From Asterias rubens (Eukaryota; Echinodermata; Asteroidea; Forcipulatida; Asteriidae): a stretch of DNA of 64,000 nucleotides. The notes beneath the pieces were generated by a model, which was not told where the DNA came from, made no database searches, and worked only from the letters and a program-made list of their open reading frames with translations. Numbering within the stretch: position 1 is the stretch's first letter; each line of letters opens with the position of its first letter. This document shows positions 21,301 to 31,800 of the stretch, piece by piece. The position numbers and the translations under genes were made by a program. The stretch is taken from positions 8,287,407 through 8,351,406 of the forward strand of contig NC_047082.1 in the NCBI RefSeq assembly GCF_902459465.1. Direction: 5' to 3'.

Positions 21301-23634
21301 TCTTTGACAATACGTTGGGGAGGTATGTGCTTTCTGCTCAACCAGCCAGGCTTCTGATGGATGATACCCAAGCCTTCATCCGCATGGACTATAAACGGGG
21401 TAACCCAGGAGTAAGTGGCAACGACCCCTGAACCATAGTTGTTGTACCCCACGCCTGTATAAGGGGCCTTCAGGCCACAAAAGTAATAACCAAAAGTATC
21501 CTGACCAGTGCCTTTAAGAAATCATTTTTTCTTTTCTTTTTTTTTGGGGGGGGGGGGGGGGGGGGAGTCGGCTGGTTGCCGAGGTCTATCCTGCCAAGTA
21601 TGAAAAGTGATCGCAGATTGAAGTTAATTAAATGGGTTGTTTGTGTGTTTATTGATTCCAGAATCTTCGGTTTTCATCGCCGCAGCTATTATGTTAGTCG
21701 TCATTTTAATCTTCGGTCTTTGCGTTATTCTCCTGTGTAAAAGGTGGGTACCACTGAAGCATAACACAATTTGTGCCAACCAGAAATCATTTAACCAGTT
21801 AAAATACTATCAGGTAGCATTTGCAGCTGGTTTCTTGTTTATGCTTACAGACATACCTTTGGTTTTTGGAACCTTTCGATTTTCCAGGGGATTTTAGACA
21901 TTTGCGTTCGATTGTCTATTATAGTAGTTGAATACAATGAAATCAATCCGGTGAAAAAGTTAATTTCTAAAGGTGGTCGCGTTTTTATGAGAGAAGAAAC
22001 TACAGAGAAAAATGTCCATGCAGGAATTGGGACAATCGCCGTAGGATCACAACATCTGAGAAGCGTTACCGCTGTAACGCTTTTTATGTTCAGCATTTTG
22101 ATTTAAAGTGATGACTTTTCCACAACCGCAGCACTACGAAAAGAAATATGACCCAAAATGCATTATACATGGATTATAAATACCTCGTAAGTTTGCATTG
22201 ATTTAGCAAGAACAAAAAGCAACTGGGCATGTTTCAGTCACTTGTTGAGGAGGGTGCCATTTGACATAAATATACTCAAGTTACGAAGAAATTTAAATTG
22301 TGTGTGTTTTCTTTGCGTTACAATTCGTTTTTCTTCTAAGATGGCGGCAGGGTGACGATGCTGTGTTATTTATTAAAGATTGTATGCCTATGTTTCAGAA
22401 TACATTGTAGCCTACGCATAATAATAATCACACGTGTTTTTAAAATGAACTAAGGAAAGTCAGAATTATTGACGATTGTCATATACCCTTTCCGTTGTCA
22501 ACTAATTACTGTCTATTAATTATTAGCTCCCTTTTATGTTTGCCTTTCAGGAGTAAACGCGAACGCAAAATGTATAACTATGACATATCCCTCGATACAT
22601 CTGAGGTCATAGACGGGCACCACGAAGGTGAGGTCAACATCGGCATGGATGAAATACCATCAAGTCCACGAGTCATTGTTATAGAAGACCTGGACGGCAC
22701 GGATGATGATGAGGCAGGGAACACGACTCCGTCCGATTCTACGGTGCCAGTGGACGTACACTCTGGTAGCGATTTTGCACACGAGGACATGCTTGGCGGG
22801 TACGGGGTGGTCGGGGAGGACCCCTTGACGCCATCGGACCCGGTAGCAGGCAGCAGCACCGAGCAACTCATCGACAAGACCCGGGATGAACCAGACGGAC
22901 AGGCGTCTCTTGACCCGTCTCCGTACGGAACCATCGATTACACCTTCACTCGCAACCGTGACTCAGACACGACTATCGGCGGCAGCGTCAAAGTCAAACC
23001 GGTCACCGAGCCTCCTTCCGTACTCTCGGAAAAATTCGCCTCCGTCCGGAAATACGGACCAAAAGAATCCGAGGTCGACGTCGATGCGCTGTACGCTAAG
23101 ATCAACCGCGTGAAGCGAGCGTCGAGCCGTTGGCCACCGGGACCAAAGGACAAGAAGCCGGTACCGACTAAAGGCTGGAATCACGTCGATGATGCGTGGA
23201 ACGAGAGTGAGAAATATCCAACCGAACCAGCCACTGGGGAGAGAATCAATGAAGATATGTATGCTGAGGTGAATCGAGCAACTCGAGGTAATGTCCGCTC
23301 CTCAAACCAAGACCCATCAACCGCAACGAAAATGCCCCCTAAAGTTGCCCCGAAGCCGAAATCGCAGAAGGCTAAACATTACAAACCTCCACCAGCTGGT
23401 GTTGATGACAGCGCCCTCTATGCCATGGTAAACAGATCGCGGCCCTCCTCTAAGAACAGTATCCTTGATAGTGCTTTTGAACTGCCCCCTCCTCCTCCTC
23501 CTCCTCCTCCTCCTCCCCCTCCTCCTCCCCCTCCTCCTCCAGGGGTTGGCGGTATGTACGCCCAGATCGACAAAGACCGGAACTCTAGAGAGGATCTGGC
23601 TAAGGTTGGCGTCACCGATGACGATAAGGGTTGA
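18354..23634 (+). CDS. single-pass receptor, sushi-like ectodomain and tyrosine-motif tail
   Basis: Not matched to a named gene. Exons 18354-18447, 20372-20575, 21662-21743 and 22551-23634 join in phase into 487 residues. Exon 1 gives a basic N-terminus and hydrophobic signal core (MELALLYGVSCILIITG). Exon 2 is a small domain with eight cysteines (38, 41, 43, 65, 67, 71, 86, 97) whose ITCSAGF...C...W...C spacing resembles a sushi/CCP module. Exon 3 encodes the membrane span, residues 103-125. The 360-residue tail, all in exon 4, is acidic then basic and proline-rich, with about 19 consecutive prolines near 440-458. It carries four repeats of the form [L/M]YAx[I/V][N/D][R/K] at Y308, Y364, Y417 and Y463. 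An AATAAA follows at 23637. A role in adhesion or immune signalling is a guess. The gene model is good; the domain name is less sure. Confidence 0.75.
18655..18977. repeat. 16-bp minisatellite
   Basis: About 20 copies of a 16-base unit, ACCCAAGTCACTTCGT with CATTTCGT and ACCTAAGT variants. In intron 1 of the receptor gene. Open frames across it cycle through phases and are not coding. Confidence 0.9.
18979..19285 (+). repeat. repeat A, partial
   Basis: Internal and 3' part (GAGACTCCCTCTGAAGTAAC ... TGGGATTCACAAAGTGAGGG ... TATCCAGTGTATTTAA). The 16-bp array abuts its 5' side. Confidence 0.7.
19430..19562 (+). repeat. tRNA-derived SINE, degraded
   Basis: Keeps the tail CTTAGGCAAGACACTTAACC shared with the SINEs at 44.54 and 57.20 kb; the promoter boxes are eroded. 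Confidence 0.5.
20598..21320 (+). repeat. cluster of three repeat A copies
   Basis: A 5' fragment (20.60-20.74 kb), a near-full copy (about 20.75-21.14 kb, from GGCACTGGAAACTATTGG to CCAATAGTGTCCCGTGTC) and a 3' part (about 21.14-21.32 kb). All lie in intron 2 of the receptor gene. A long G-run (about 21.55-21.57 kb) follows. Confidence 0.75.
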
Positions 23635-23769
23635 GTAATAAAAACGAAGTAAGTAGGGTTTTCGGTGGCACCCGTTGTACTCGTGAGTAGTGGTGCATTT
23701 GAGAAGAGCTGGTTTGTACTGCTCTGGACACCTAACTACTCGTATATGAGGATGACGTTTTGCATTAAA

Positions 23770-24112
23770 GGCAGTGGACACTATTGGTAAATACTCAAAA
23801 TCATTATTAGCATAAAACCTTAGTGACGAGTAACGGGGAGAGGTTAGTATAAAACGTTGCGAGAAACGGCTCCCTCTGAAGTGACGTAGTTTTCGAGAAA
23901 GGAGTAATTTTCCACGAATTGATTTAGAACTCGAGGTCTCAAAATCAACCAGCTAAAAGTACACAACTTTTTTTCTTTCATTATAATCTCGCAACTTCGG
24001 CGACCAATTGAGCTCAAATTTTCACAGGTTTGTTATTTTATGCATATGTTGAGATACGCCAAGTAAGAAGACTGGTCTTTGACATTTACCAAATAGTGTC
24101 CAGTGTCTTTAA
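23770..24112 (+). repeat. repeat A, near-full copy
   Basis: From GGCAGTGGACACTATTGG through CGGCTCCCTCTGAAGTGACG to AATAGTGTCCAGTGTCTTTA. Just downstream of the receptor gene stop codon, possibly in its 3' UTR. Confidence 0.8.
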
Positions 24113-24586
24113 GCGTTTCGTCACGATGTCTTTATGACAAAACTCCCTTTTCAAGTTTATAAGACCCTTTTTAGTTGTTCTTATGGCATGCTTATGCAAG
24201 ATTTGAGGGAGATAGTCGTGTTGTACCACTAATTATTATGAACACACAATTTTTTCAATTGTTTATCGTTCACATGGTTAGTTTAAGACACACTTTAAAG
24301 CTTGTTTAATCAGAGAAAATATTAAGCTTTTATGATAATGCAATATTTTTGTAGGCTGCGCGTACATGTGTGTTTTTTATTGGTTAATCTTTAGACCTCT
24401 AAAACAGCGGTGTGCTGGCGTCAATGCATCTAATGTCAGTTCAATAGTTGTTATAACAGTTGTGTTGCTTTTGTTGTTTAAAAAGAGCCTGTATTCCTAC
24501 GCATCTAATTCGTTTTTCCTTTTAAATAAACGACTGCAACACAAAACAGTCCCCCATCATTTAAAAATAACAAAACTCGGGAAAGT

Positions 24587-25092
24587 ACCGGTGTGGCGGT
24601 TTCAACTTTCCGCTGTGTTCAGTTTTCCGAATGACCAAATACGGTAGCATTACGTCATGCGATGCCTGCGCACAGCAAGCGAAAGTAGTCCGTTTTTAGT
24701 GCCGTATTGAGTCATCCATTACCCTCCTGTCAGCTGTAGCTGTCATGGCGGCGTCCACGAGTCGAGTACAACTAGCGGCAAACGCGTGGATCGTATGAGT
24801 TGTTTTTTATGCAAGCAGAGTGTGACCTGCCTAAAGTTGTACCCATGAATACATGTAAAGATGGGGCAAGAGATTATGTGACTACACAGAAAAGAATCGT
24901 AATATAAACAATTTGGGGGTCACTGCTGAGAGAACTACAGTACTCGCCAGGGTACTCGCGGCGGTATCTGACAGGTCACCCGGAAAACTGAACACGCCGG
25001 AAAGCTAAAACCGTTTGAGCAACGTGTCGAAATTTCCGGCTACGTCACCCGGAAAACTGAACACGGCGGAAGTCTGAAACCGCCACACCGGG
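24587..25092. mobile_element. non-autonomous TIR DNA transposon, 506 bp
   Basis: Terminal inverted repeats of about 43 bp: left ACCGGTGTGGCGGTTTCAAC...GTGTTCAGTTTTCCG, right CGGAAAACTGAACACGGCGG...GAAACCGCCACACCGG. A second, diverged copy of the right end sits inside near 24.98-25.02 kb. No transposase. The interior is GC-richer than its surroundings, with a CRE-like TACGTCATGCG and an ATGGCGGCG start-like context near 24.745 kb. Confidence 0.75.
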
Positions 25093-26107
25093 TATGAGTA
25101 TACACAATGACATGCACAACAGTGCTAAGACGATTGTAAGGGTGACAACCGAAGTGTAAGTCGGCGCTTAGGCATAGGCTATAAATAGCTTAAAGTCGCT
25201 GATTAAGATGTGGCAGCAACTCCAAAAAGTGTCAAGAAAATTACAGTACACGTTTGCAATAATTTGTTATAACTATAATATCACACGTGATTTAGTAAGT
25301 TTTTGTAACTTTGTATAGCGGTCGAAGGGTTTTACTTGTTATAACAAGTTGAAATAATATTAATAGCTTTCGCTTATTAATAAGTACATGTATCCATAAA
25401 ATTATAACTATATGTGTGTATATGTGACGGGGTCGTCAAATCGAGAATTGTGAAACGGCAAGGAACTGTAATCTGAAGGTTTTTGACCACAGTGAGCGGA
25501 AATTGTTCTCGTATTTCTTCACCATAAAGCTGCAAATTGTTCAGCGGATTCGGTAACCAGCAAAGTGCCATACCTGTATTATAAGTTCACATTTTTATCA
25601 CTGGTACCCTGCTAATTTCGCGCCGAGTGATAATAACTATAAATTTAAATGATGATTTATTTTTTTTTAAATTAATTTGTAAACTTTTGCACCAAATAAA
25701 TTTGTGAAAAGAACCTTTCGAAGTTCCTGATGCATTTGTGGTGTTCGGAAAGAACTGATTGTTGTAATTGAAGCCATTACAAAGTGTGTTTTTTTTAATG
25801 ACACAAATCAAAGCTTTTAATCATAGGTGCTGACATAATTTTGTAAATAGTCAGAAAATAATGAAGACAAAAATTATTAATGCGTAAAAATAATGACAAA
25901 TTTATATGGTTTTATTTTCAGTATTATCTGTTTTTATTTTTCAAATTATTTGTATACAATCAATTATTACATAATGAAGATGCATACACAGCATTTAGAT
26001 GCGTTGAATAAAAGAGATACTTCGTCATAATGGAATGCTCGTCAACAAACATTTTTTTGACACAAATCCGATGTTGTGATTATTCTTAAAGTAACACGAG
26101 TTGAAGA

Positions 26108-26296
26108 ATTTAGATGCCGCTAAGTGGCAGCAAACTTGCAAGGTAAATCAATTGTTCGTAGTAACGTGTGCATGCCACTAATGATCTCTACCATAGGCCT
26201 ACTATAGTATAGATTAGTGGTGCAGGCTCAGAACTACATTAATAATAGTTTTACATAGTAAGTCTGCTGCCACCTAGTGTTCAAAAGTCTTCCAAT
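26108..26296. repeat. palindromic MITE with CTCF-like arms
   Basis: Left arm CCGCTAAGTGGCAGCAAAC and right arm GTCTGCTGCCACCTAGTGTT. A small internal palindrome lies around TAGGCCTACTATAGTATAG. Confidence 0.7.
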
Positions 26297-26501
26297 GTCT
26301 TGCATCCCTTCAACATAAAAGTTTTGACAACTAGAAGTGATAAATCAAGTTCTGGGCCAACTTTAGAAGCTAAAGATTTTTATTGTGGTGCTGCATCTTG
26401 ATTTTCTCCCATTCAAAATCAAAACATAGACTGGGAGGTCAAATTCTTTTCGAAGGCAACAGGGTCTTCAAAAGTAATCAAGAATGAGTTTGTTTCTCTT
26501 G

Positions 26502-26653
26502 CAATGGAAGACTTCTGAACACTAGGTGGCAGCAGACTCACCAGGTAAATTTCCATTGTTAACGCCCTTATGAGCATGCTCACTTTTCCCCAGAACAATG
26601 GATTTTTCTTGGGTGGCTGCTGCCACCTAGTGTCCCCAAAAGTCTCCCATTGG
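26502..26653. repeat. palindromic MITE, both CTCF-like arms intact
   Basis: Ends CAATGG/CCATTGG. Left arm ACACTAGGTGGCAGCAGAC, right arm inverted CTGCTGCCACCTAGTGTCCC; both fit the CTCF consensus CCASYAGRKGGCRS at 13 of 14 positions. It begins five bases beyond the EEF1E1 stop codon, so it probably lies in that gene's 3' UTR. Confidence 0.8.
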
Positions 26654-26658
26654 TACCA

Positions 26659-28362
26659 CTAGCATTGCACGCCCGCATAAATTAAGTTCTTGATAAAGTA
26701 GGCTCTTGGTTGGTGCTTTAGGACGCCCTCTAGTGACTGAATCTGGAAAGGGAAAACAAAACAGAAATTGAGCATTGAAACAAGAAATAGGTCCCCCAAT
26801 GCTCTCCGGTAACTCTGGTAATGTTTGTTCAACCCTGAACCAATTAAACAAAGATACACTTACATTATCAAACCATCGAGACAGGTGTCCAAATTTCTCC
26901 TTTTCCTGATGCGTTAGTCCAGACTGTAGGAACAAATAAACAGAGTCTGTTAATAATAATAAGATAATACTAATGTAAGCAATTATATCGCGCCCCACAG
27001 AGACAAAAACAATACAATGCTGTAGTACACTTATACATAAACATGACTAATGGAATAGATATTTTCTAAGTGCTTGTTCAACTCATTTGGATAATGGTCT
27101 TGTGAAATAAATTCTGGACCAGTAAAGACACGGGCCCTTCAGTCTTGTGCATTTCCCCCCAGTGTTAGAGCCCTGGATAGCAGAGTTAATAGAAGTAGTT
27201 GTTCAATACTTACAATTGTAGAGTGTAAACCATACGCTAGGAGCATGTCTGGTAATGTGAAATGGTCTCCGACGAAGTACGTTCTTGTTGCAAGATAAGT
27301 GTTAAGTTCCTATCAAAAGACAAAAGAAAATGGAACAGATGAGATATGGTCTTGATTAGTAGTCCCTTCAATCCACTAAAACTAAAGTTGTATTCACGGC
27401 CAATTTTGTACCTTCTGCCCAGGTAAACCCAGAATAATTTTGTTTAGAAGTCTCCCGAATTCCAAAAAATCTACTCTTCAGGGGCTGATTTCACGAAACT
27501 TTACGCAACTGCATAAGTCCACTTGTGAATAGTAGAATAGAAAGCAAGTCGAAAGAACATAATCTACATGGCAAGTAGATTCACACTTACCGCACAACAA
27601 ATATATAATCTTACTGAAGTCAAAACTGTTGGTTAGAGGGTTACATTGGGGAAGCAGGGTAGTGAAGGATTTACGTCACCTGTAGGCAAGTGAGTCTGTA
27701 TAAGGAGTAACACGGGTTAAGCTGTGTCCACAAAGAATGTACAGCCAGAACAACTAGTCAAAATGTACTAGAATACTTCCAAGTGTAAAGGCAACTTTTA
27801 CTCAACTACCTTCAGTACTGTTGAAATATCCTTCTCTCCGTGGCATCTGTCGATTTCCGTAACTCTGTATTCCAACCATTGAGCAATTAACGCTCTCTCT
27901 ACCGCATCATTTCCACCAATCAGATCCCTCCTACCAGCTGTCTTTGCGAGGTAAGTTGCTATGGACGACAGACCTGTCACTGTTGTACCATTCAGGCTCA
28001 AAGTCGGAGCCTGTATTGCAAGCAAGAAATTTAACTGTTAGAGAATTGCACTCACCTGCTCACACTACTCCTAGTTAGTTTTTGCCATTTCACTAACTAG
28101 AAAACTAGGTCCTAGCTAGGACTCAGAGGTAGGACTCACACTCTCAGTCTCACCATATACATGTATTTAATATTACACACAGGAGCAAACGCAAATGAAA
28201 TAAATAATCATGCTTTTTGTTGTTGTTGTTGCTGTTTTGTTTGTTTATTTAATGATCCGACAGAGATATAATCACCTTTGTTTCACAGTTTACGTTGATC
28301 TTAATCCCAGTAACGTCAAGATATTTAGATAGTGTCTTTAAATCTTGCTTTATGTCTGCCAT
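26659..28362 (-). CDS. EEF1E1: EEF1E1 / AIMP3 (p18), complete
   Basis: Elongation-factor/multisynthetase-complex scaffold protein of the GST-like fold; the family anchors methionyl-tRNA synthetase and has a nuclear DNA-damage role. Five exons, all GT/AG and phase 0: 28276-28362, 27810-28010, 27214-27309, 26864-26923, 26659-26742, giving 175 residues against about 174 in mammals. Family landmarks are the GLSSIATYLAK N-lobe helix, QWLEYRVTEID, YFVGDHFTLPDMLLAYGLH, QEKEKFGHLSRWFDNIQ and the end FIKNLIYAG. Two nearby AG acceptors for the last exon were rejected because only the one after CTTTCCAG restores the conserved C-terminus. No residue looks broken. Head-to-head with the ENPP-like gene. Confidence 0.93.
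27400..27600 (-). repeat. Penelope-type repeat fragment
   Basis: Shares GTACCTTCTGCCCAGGTA, AGAAGTCTCCCGAATTCCAA and CATGGCAAGTAGATTCACAC with copies at 36.03, 56.46 and 59.86 kb. Interrupted by a GGGGCTGATTTCACGAAACT phrase from another family. In an EEF1E1 intron. Confidence 0.5.
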
Positions 28363-28867
28363 TTCGCAATTGTACGGTAACAAACGTAACGGAGAACAAA
28401 ACTACAGTCTTATTCATTCTGTATGGCGCCCTCCAGTGGCAAGACTTGTTTTAGAACTTGTCCAAGTCCTCACAGCTAAAGTGACATATTTAATTGAAAA
28501 AAAAAACCTGTAATTGAATTAATGTTTACACCTTTTAAAATCATTTGCCATTAACAAAAACTTAATTAATTAATGCATGTTTACTTCCGCTATTTTACCT
28601 CAGTAAAATCGTTATACAAGTGGTAATGTCACATACACCGTTGACTACAACACTGAGAGGACTTACACAAGTTAATGTTTTTGATGGATTATAATAATCA
28701 CGCTATTTTTGTGTAATGAATGCAACCATTCTTTGGTTCTTTGATGTAGGCCGTAACAAAACACCAGTCTTCCACCTGGCAGCAATAGCCTTTGACCCCG
28801 AATTATAAAAATTTATTTTCTACCGTTGATGTGAGTCCAGGGTTTCGCGTTGTGCTGAATCAACATA
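28363..28867. promoter_or_regulatory. divergent promoter interval, EEF1E1 / ENPP-like
   Basis: 505 bp separates the two start codons on opposite strands, so both 5' UTRs and core promoters must lie here unless there are upstream non-coding exons. I see no clear TATA box at either side. The interval is AT-rich, not a CpG island. Bidirectional control is inferred from geometry only. Confidence 0.5.
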
Positions 28868-31800
28868 ATGTCAGGGGTAGTTTATTCTCATAACAATCCA
28901 GAAAACTACTACGAAGACATTGACATTGAAAAGCTGAGCAATTCTGGGACTCCCAGGAATTATTCAGAAGGCGAGGCGAAGCTACGAACAGCACCCGCGT
29001 CAAGCCCGAAAAAGCCCCCACGACCACTGAGTATGGCGGGCGCTGCTCCTCGGAAACAAAATGGACAACATTCAAGAGACGTAAGTTTGCCATTTTTGAC
29101 GTGGTTAATACTTGGTTTTAAAAACGTTATAATAACATAAATGTTATGCTCATGCTTACAAAGACATGAAAGATGAAAAATATATGTTGTCGTTGTTTTA
29201 TTAACTATTATTTAAGTTGTCAATGTCAGAATTGTTAAAATTACTGAGATTTAAAAAGAAAAACCTTATTTTTAGATTGATGTGAAACAATTCAGTAAAG
29301 CTTTAATGTCTTCGACAATAAGTAAACTAAAATAAATAGTTTGTAGAACACGGCTGTTCGAATAAACAATATTTTAATGCATGCTTTTAATTTAAAATAT
29401 CAACAAATTTCAGCATACGGTGTATAATTTAATAGTAAGAAACTAAGTTTTATTCTCTTTTGTATTGGGTACACAAATATTCTGTTTTGAGTAGTATTCC
29501 GTTTTGGGTGGCATCATAGTTTGTCACTTAAAACAGGTTAGCTCTGTTGTTCGTTCTACTTGCTCACTGTTTTGTTTGGGGTTTGTTAATTTTGACTTTT
29601 GGTTTTCTCCTTAAATAAGAAAATTCTAATCAGTAGAAACTTTGATTTGACTGAGACTACAACTTTCAAGACAAGCGTCAATAATAATGAATTAATGAAA
29701 AAAGAAATAAAGACAAATTTATGTTCCAAGATGTTTGGACTTCTCCCCAGTGACAATTAATGTGGGCTTACATACAGCCCTTATTAGTCCTTCTGAATCC
29801 AGGCAGAGAGAAATGATTTGAGCTCGGTTTTCAACTAATTATAAGGACTTATACTAAGATTTCATTTGTTTTCTTTTTTTTCTTTCAGACATCGATTGAC
29901 TTAGAGATGGATGACGTTGATGTAGCTGATGCACGCCCATCAAGACATCCTAAAACTAGTTCTCCAAAAGTACCTGCGGTCAGTACCATTTCATCACGGC
30001 CCAACCCAGATAAGACTGCTTCTCCAAAGAAACAACTCACTGAAGAAGAAAAGAAACGACAGGTCTTGAAGCATCGTATTCAAGCAGCCGTGAGTTTTGT
30101 TTTTATAAGTTTGAAGCCAAGCCAAGCCAGGGCCCAACATCATTGCTATGCATACTGTAAGCATGCTTACTCCACACTACCAAGCATTTTACGCTAACAC
30201 AGCTCGCGCAAAAATTTGGCGCTTACAAGTCAGCGGAGAATGGTGATCTTAAGCGCAGAATTCAGGGGTTAGCAGAGCAATGAAATTGGGCCCTGCTATA
30301 ATTGCGTCACCAACTTTTGTTCATTTATTTGTGGGTTTTTTTCTTGCATGGTTGCATTAGTGAGCTTGGCATACATACATATGTTGAAAAATTAATAATC
30401 AAGATTGAAGCTTTGCAAATTGGTTTCATCAAATGTTTTAAGGGTAGACAGTCATGTTGTCAAACTAATTTTTTTTTATTTGCATGGTTTTGTATTGAGC
30501 TTGCCATAAAACAAACTCAGAAAATTAATCACAACAACCCAAGCTAATTAATGCAAAATGATTAAACACAATTGTTTTTTTATAGGGTTTTGATACCTTA
30601 TTGCATTTCAAGTTTTTGGTCATGACATTAATCCCTACTCACTGAAAGCTGTGTATGAAGATCTAATATTACCTACAAAGGTTCCTTCAAGTAAAACAAA
30701 AAAAAAATCACACAGTTTCTGGAGTGTCGCGTTAACTCCTTGTACATTATGCTAAAATAATATTTGTCTCATACAGTTATTTTTGTTTTGCAATGGTTTC
30801 ATTCATTTGTCAAAAACTACCCCTATAAGTAATATTTTAAAGATGGCATGTCAGATTTTTGGCCGATTTGACCCAAAACTTTTGAAGGGTTGTTAGCCTT
30901 GGGTTTCGCTTTGAAAATTCTTTGGGTGTTTTTCTTCAAGAAGCGAAGTTTTTGTAATCTGTTAGTGTTACTTTGTAAGCAAACTCAGACTTGAAGTCAA
31001 TTCCCTGTTTTGCACCATGAGCAGTGAATTACCCCTTTACTAGGATTGCGGTTTTTGTTATTGCTTTTTTCCTGTCAGGACAAACCAGAGGATGCCGATG
31101 ACGATGATTATGAAAATTCCTTTGTACAGCGATTCAAAAAACCCATTATGGTGAGGACTAAAGCAAACAAACAAACAAACAAACAAATTGTGGAGGCTCA
31201 AACCTCGCGCGCCGTCTCCAAATTCTTCTCTGAGAGTGATTGCTGATTTTAATGATTTGAATTGCTTGTTAACAATTTTGCATTAAAAATTTTAAATCCT
31301 GTTATAGTAATATTGTCTACATAAAACAAAATTAAAAAAAATTTCAATAAGAGTTGTTTTAGGATCCCTACCTACTGCCTTAATCCTCTAAAATCCTTTT
31401 AAGGATTCCGAATCCAAAGTCTTCTATAAAAAAAAAGAACAACAAAATCAGCTATCACTTAAGATTTGTATTTTATAACAACTTAGGCCGATTAATGCAT
31501 GCCTAATTGCTTACGCTTCAGTTGTTAGTCACTTGTGCTTAGTTAACCAATTAACAGCATACAGCATGTTAGGCCCACCATGTAGCCTGTTATCATATAT
31601 AATACATTGACTCACAGATCTATACTAACCTTTCATCTTCAAGCAAGCTTGAATCCTTGAATCTGATATAAGTAAACCCATTAGCAAGAGGTGTGATTAA
31701 AGCTCCTTTTCACACGAGAACTGAAAACTTATGTCCATCGATTTGGGCACCAGTTGTCTGTCCCAAAGTTTGCGTGCGATATCACACAATCACACACAAG

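Larger units (their letters stand above)
23643..26500. other. intergenic between receptor gene and EEF1E1
   Basis: Contains repeat A (23.77-24.11 kb), a 506-bp TIR element (24.59-25.09 kb) and a CTCF-like MITE (26.11-26.30 kb). The rest is AT-rich with no supported gene. Confidence 0.55.

Noticed and set aside
22495-22550. In-frame ATG and 19 codons upstream of the receptor tail exon
   Set aside because: A polypyrimidine tract and AG at 22549-22550 in the phase required by the membrane-span exon mark this as intron; the hydrophobic run is the acceptor tract.
23317-23781. 154-codon minus-strand frame opposite the receptor tail
   Set aside because: Antisense shadow of the proline-coding tract (arginine/glycine runs); no independent support.
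26743-26863. Extending EEF1E1 directly through the last intron in either open frame
   Set aside because: Only splicing from GTAAGT at 26863 to the CTTTCCAG acceptor restores the conserved end (RWFDNIQ ... FIKNLIYAG).
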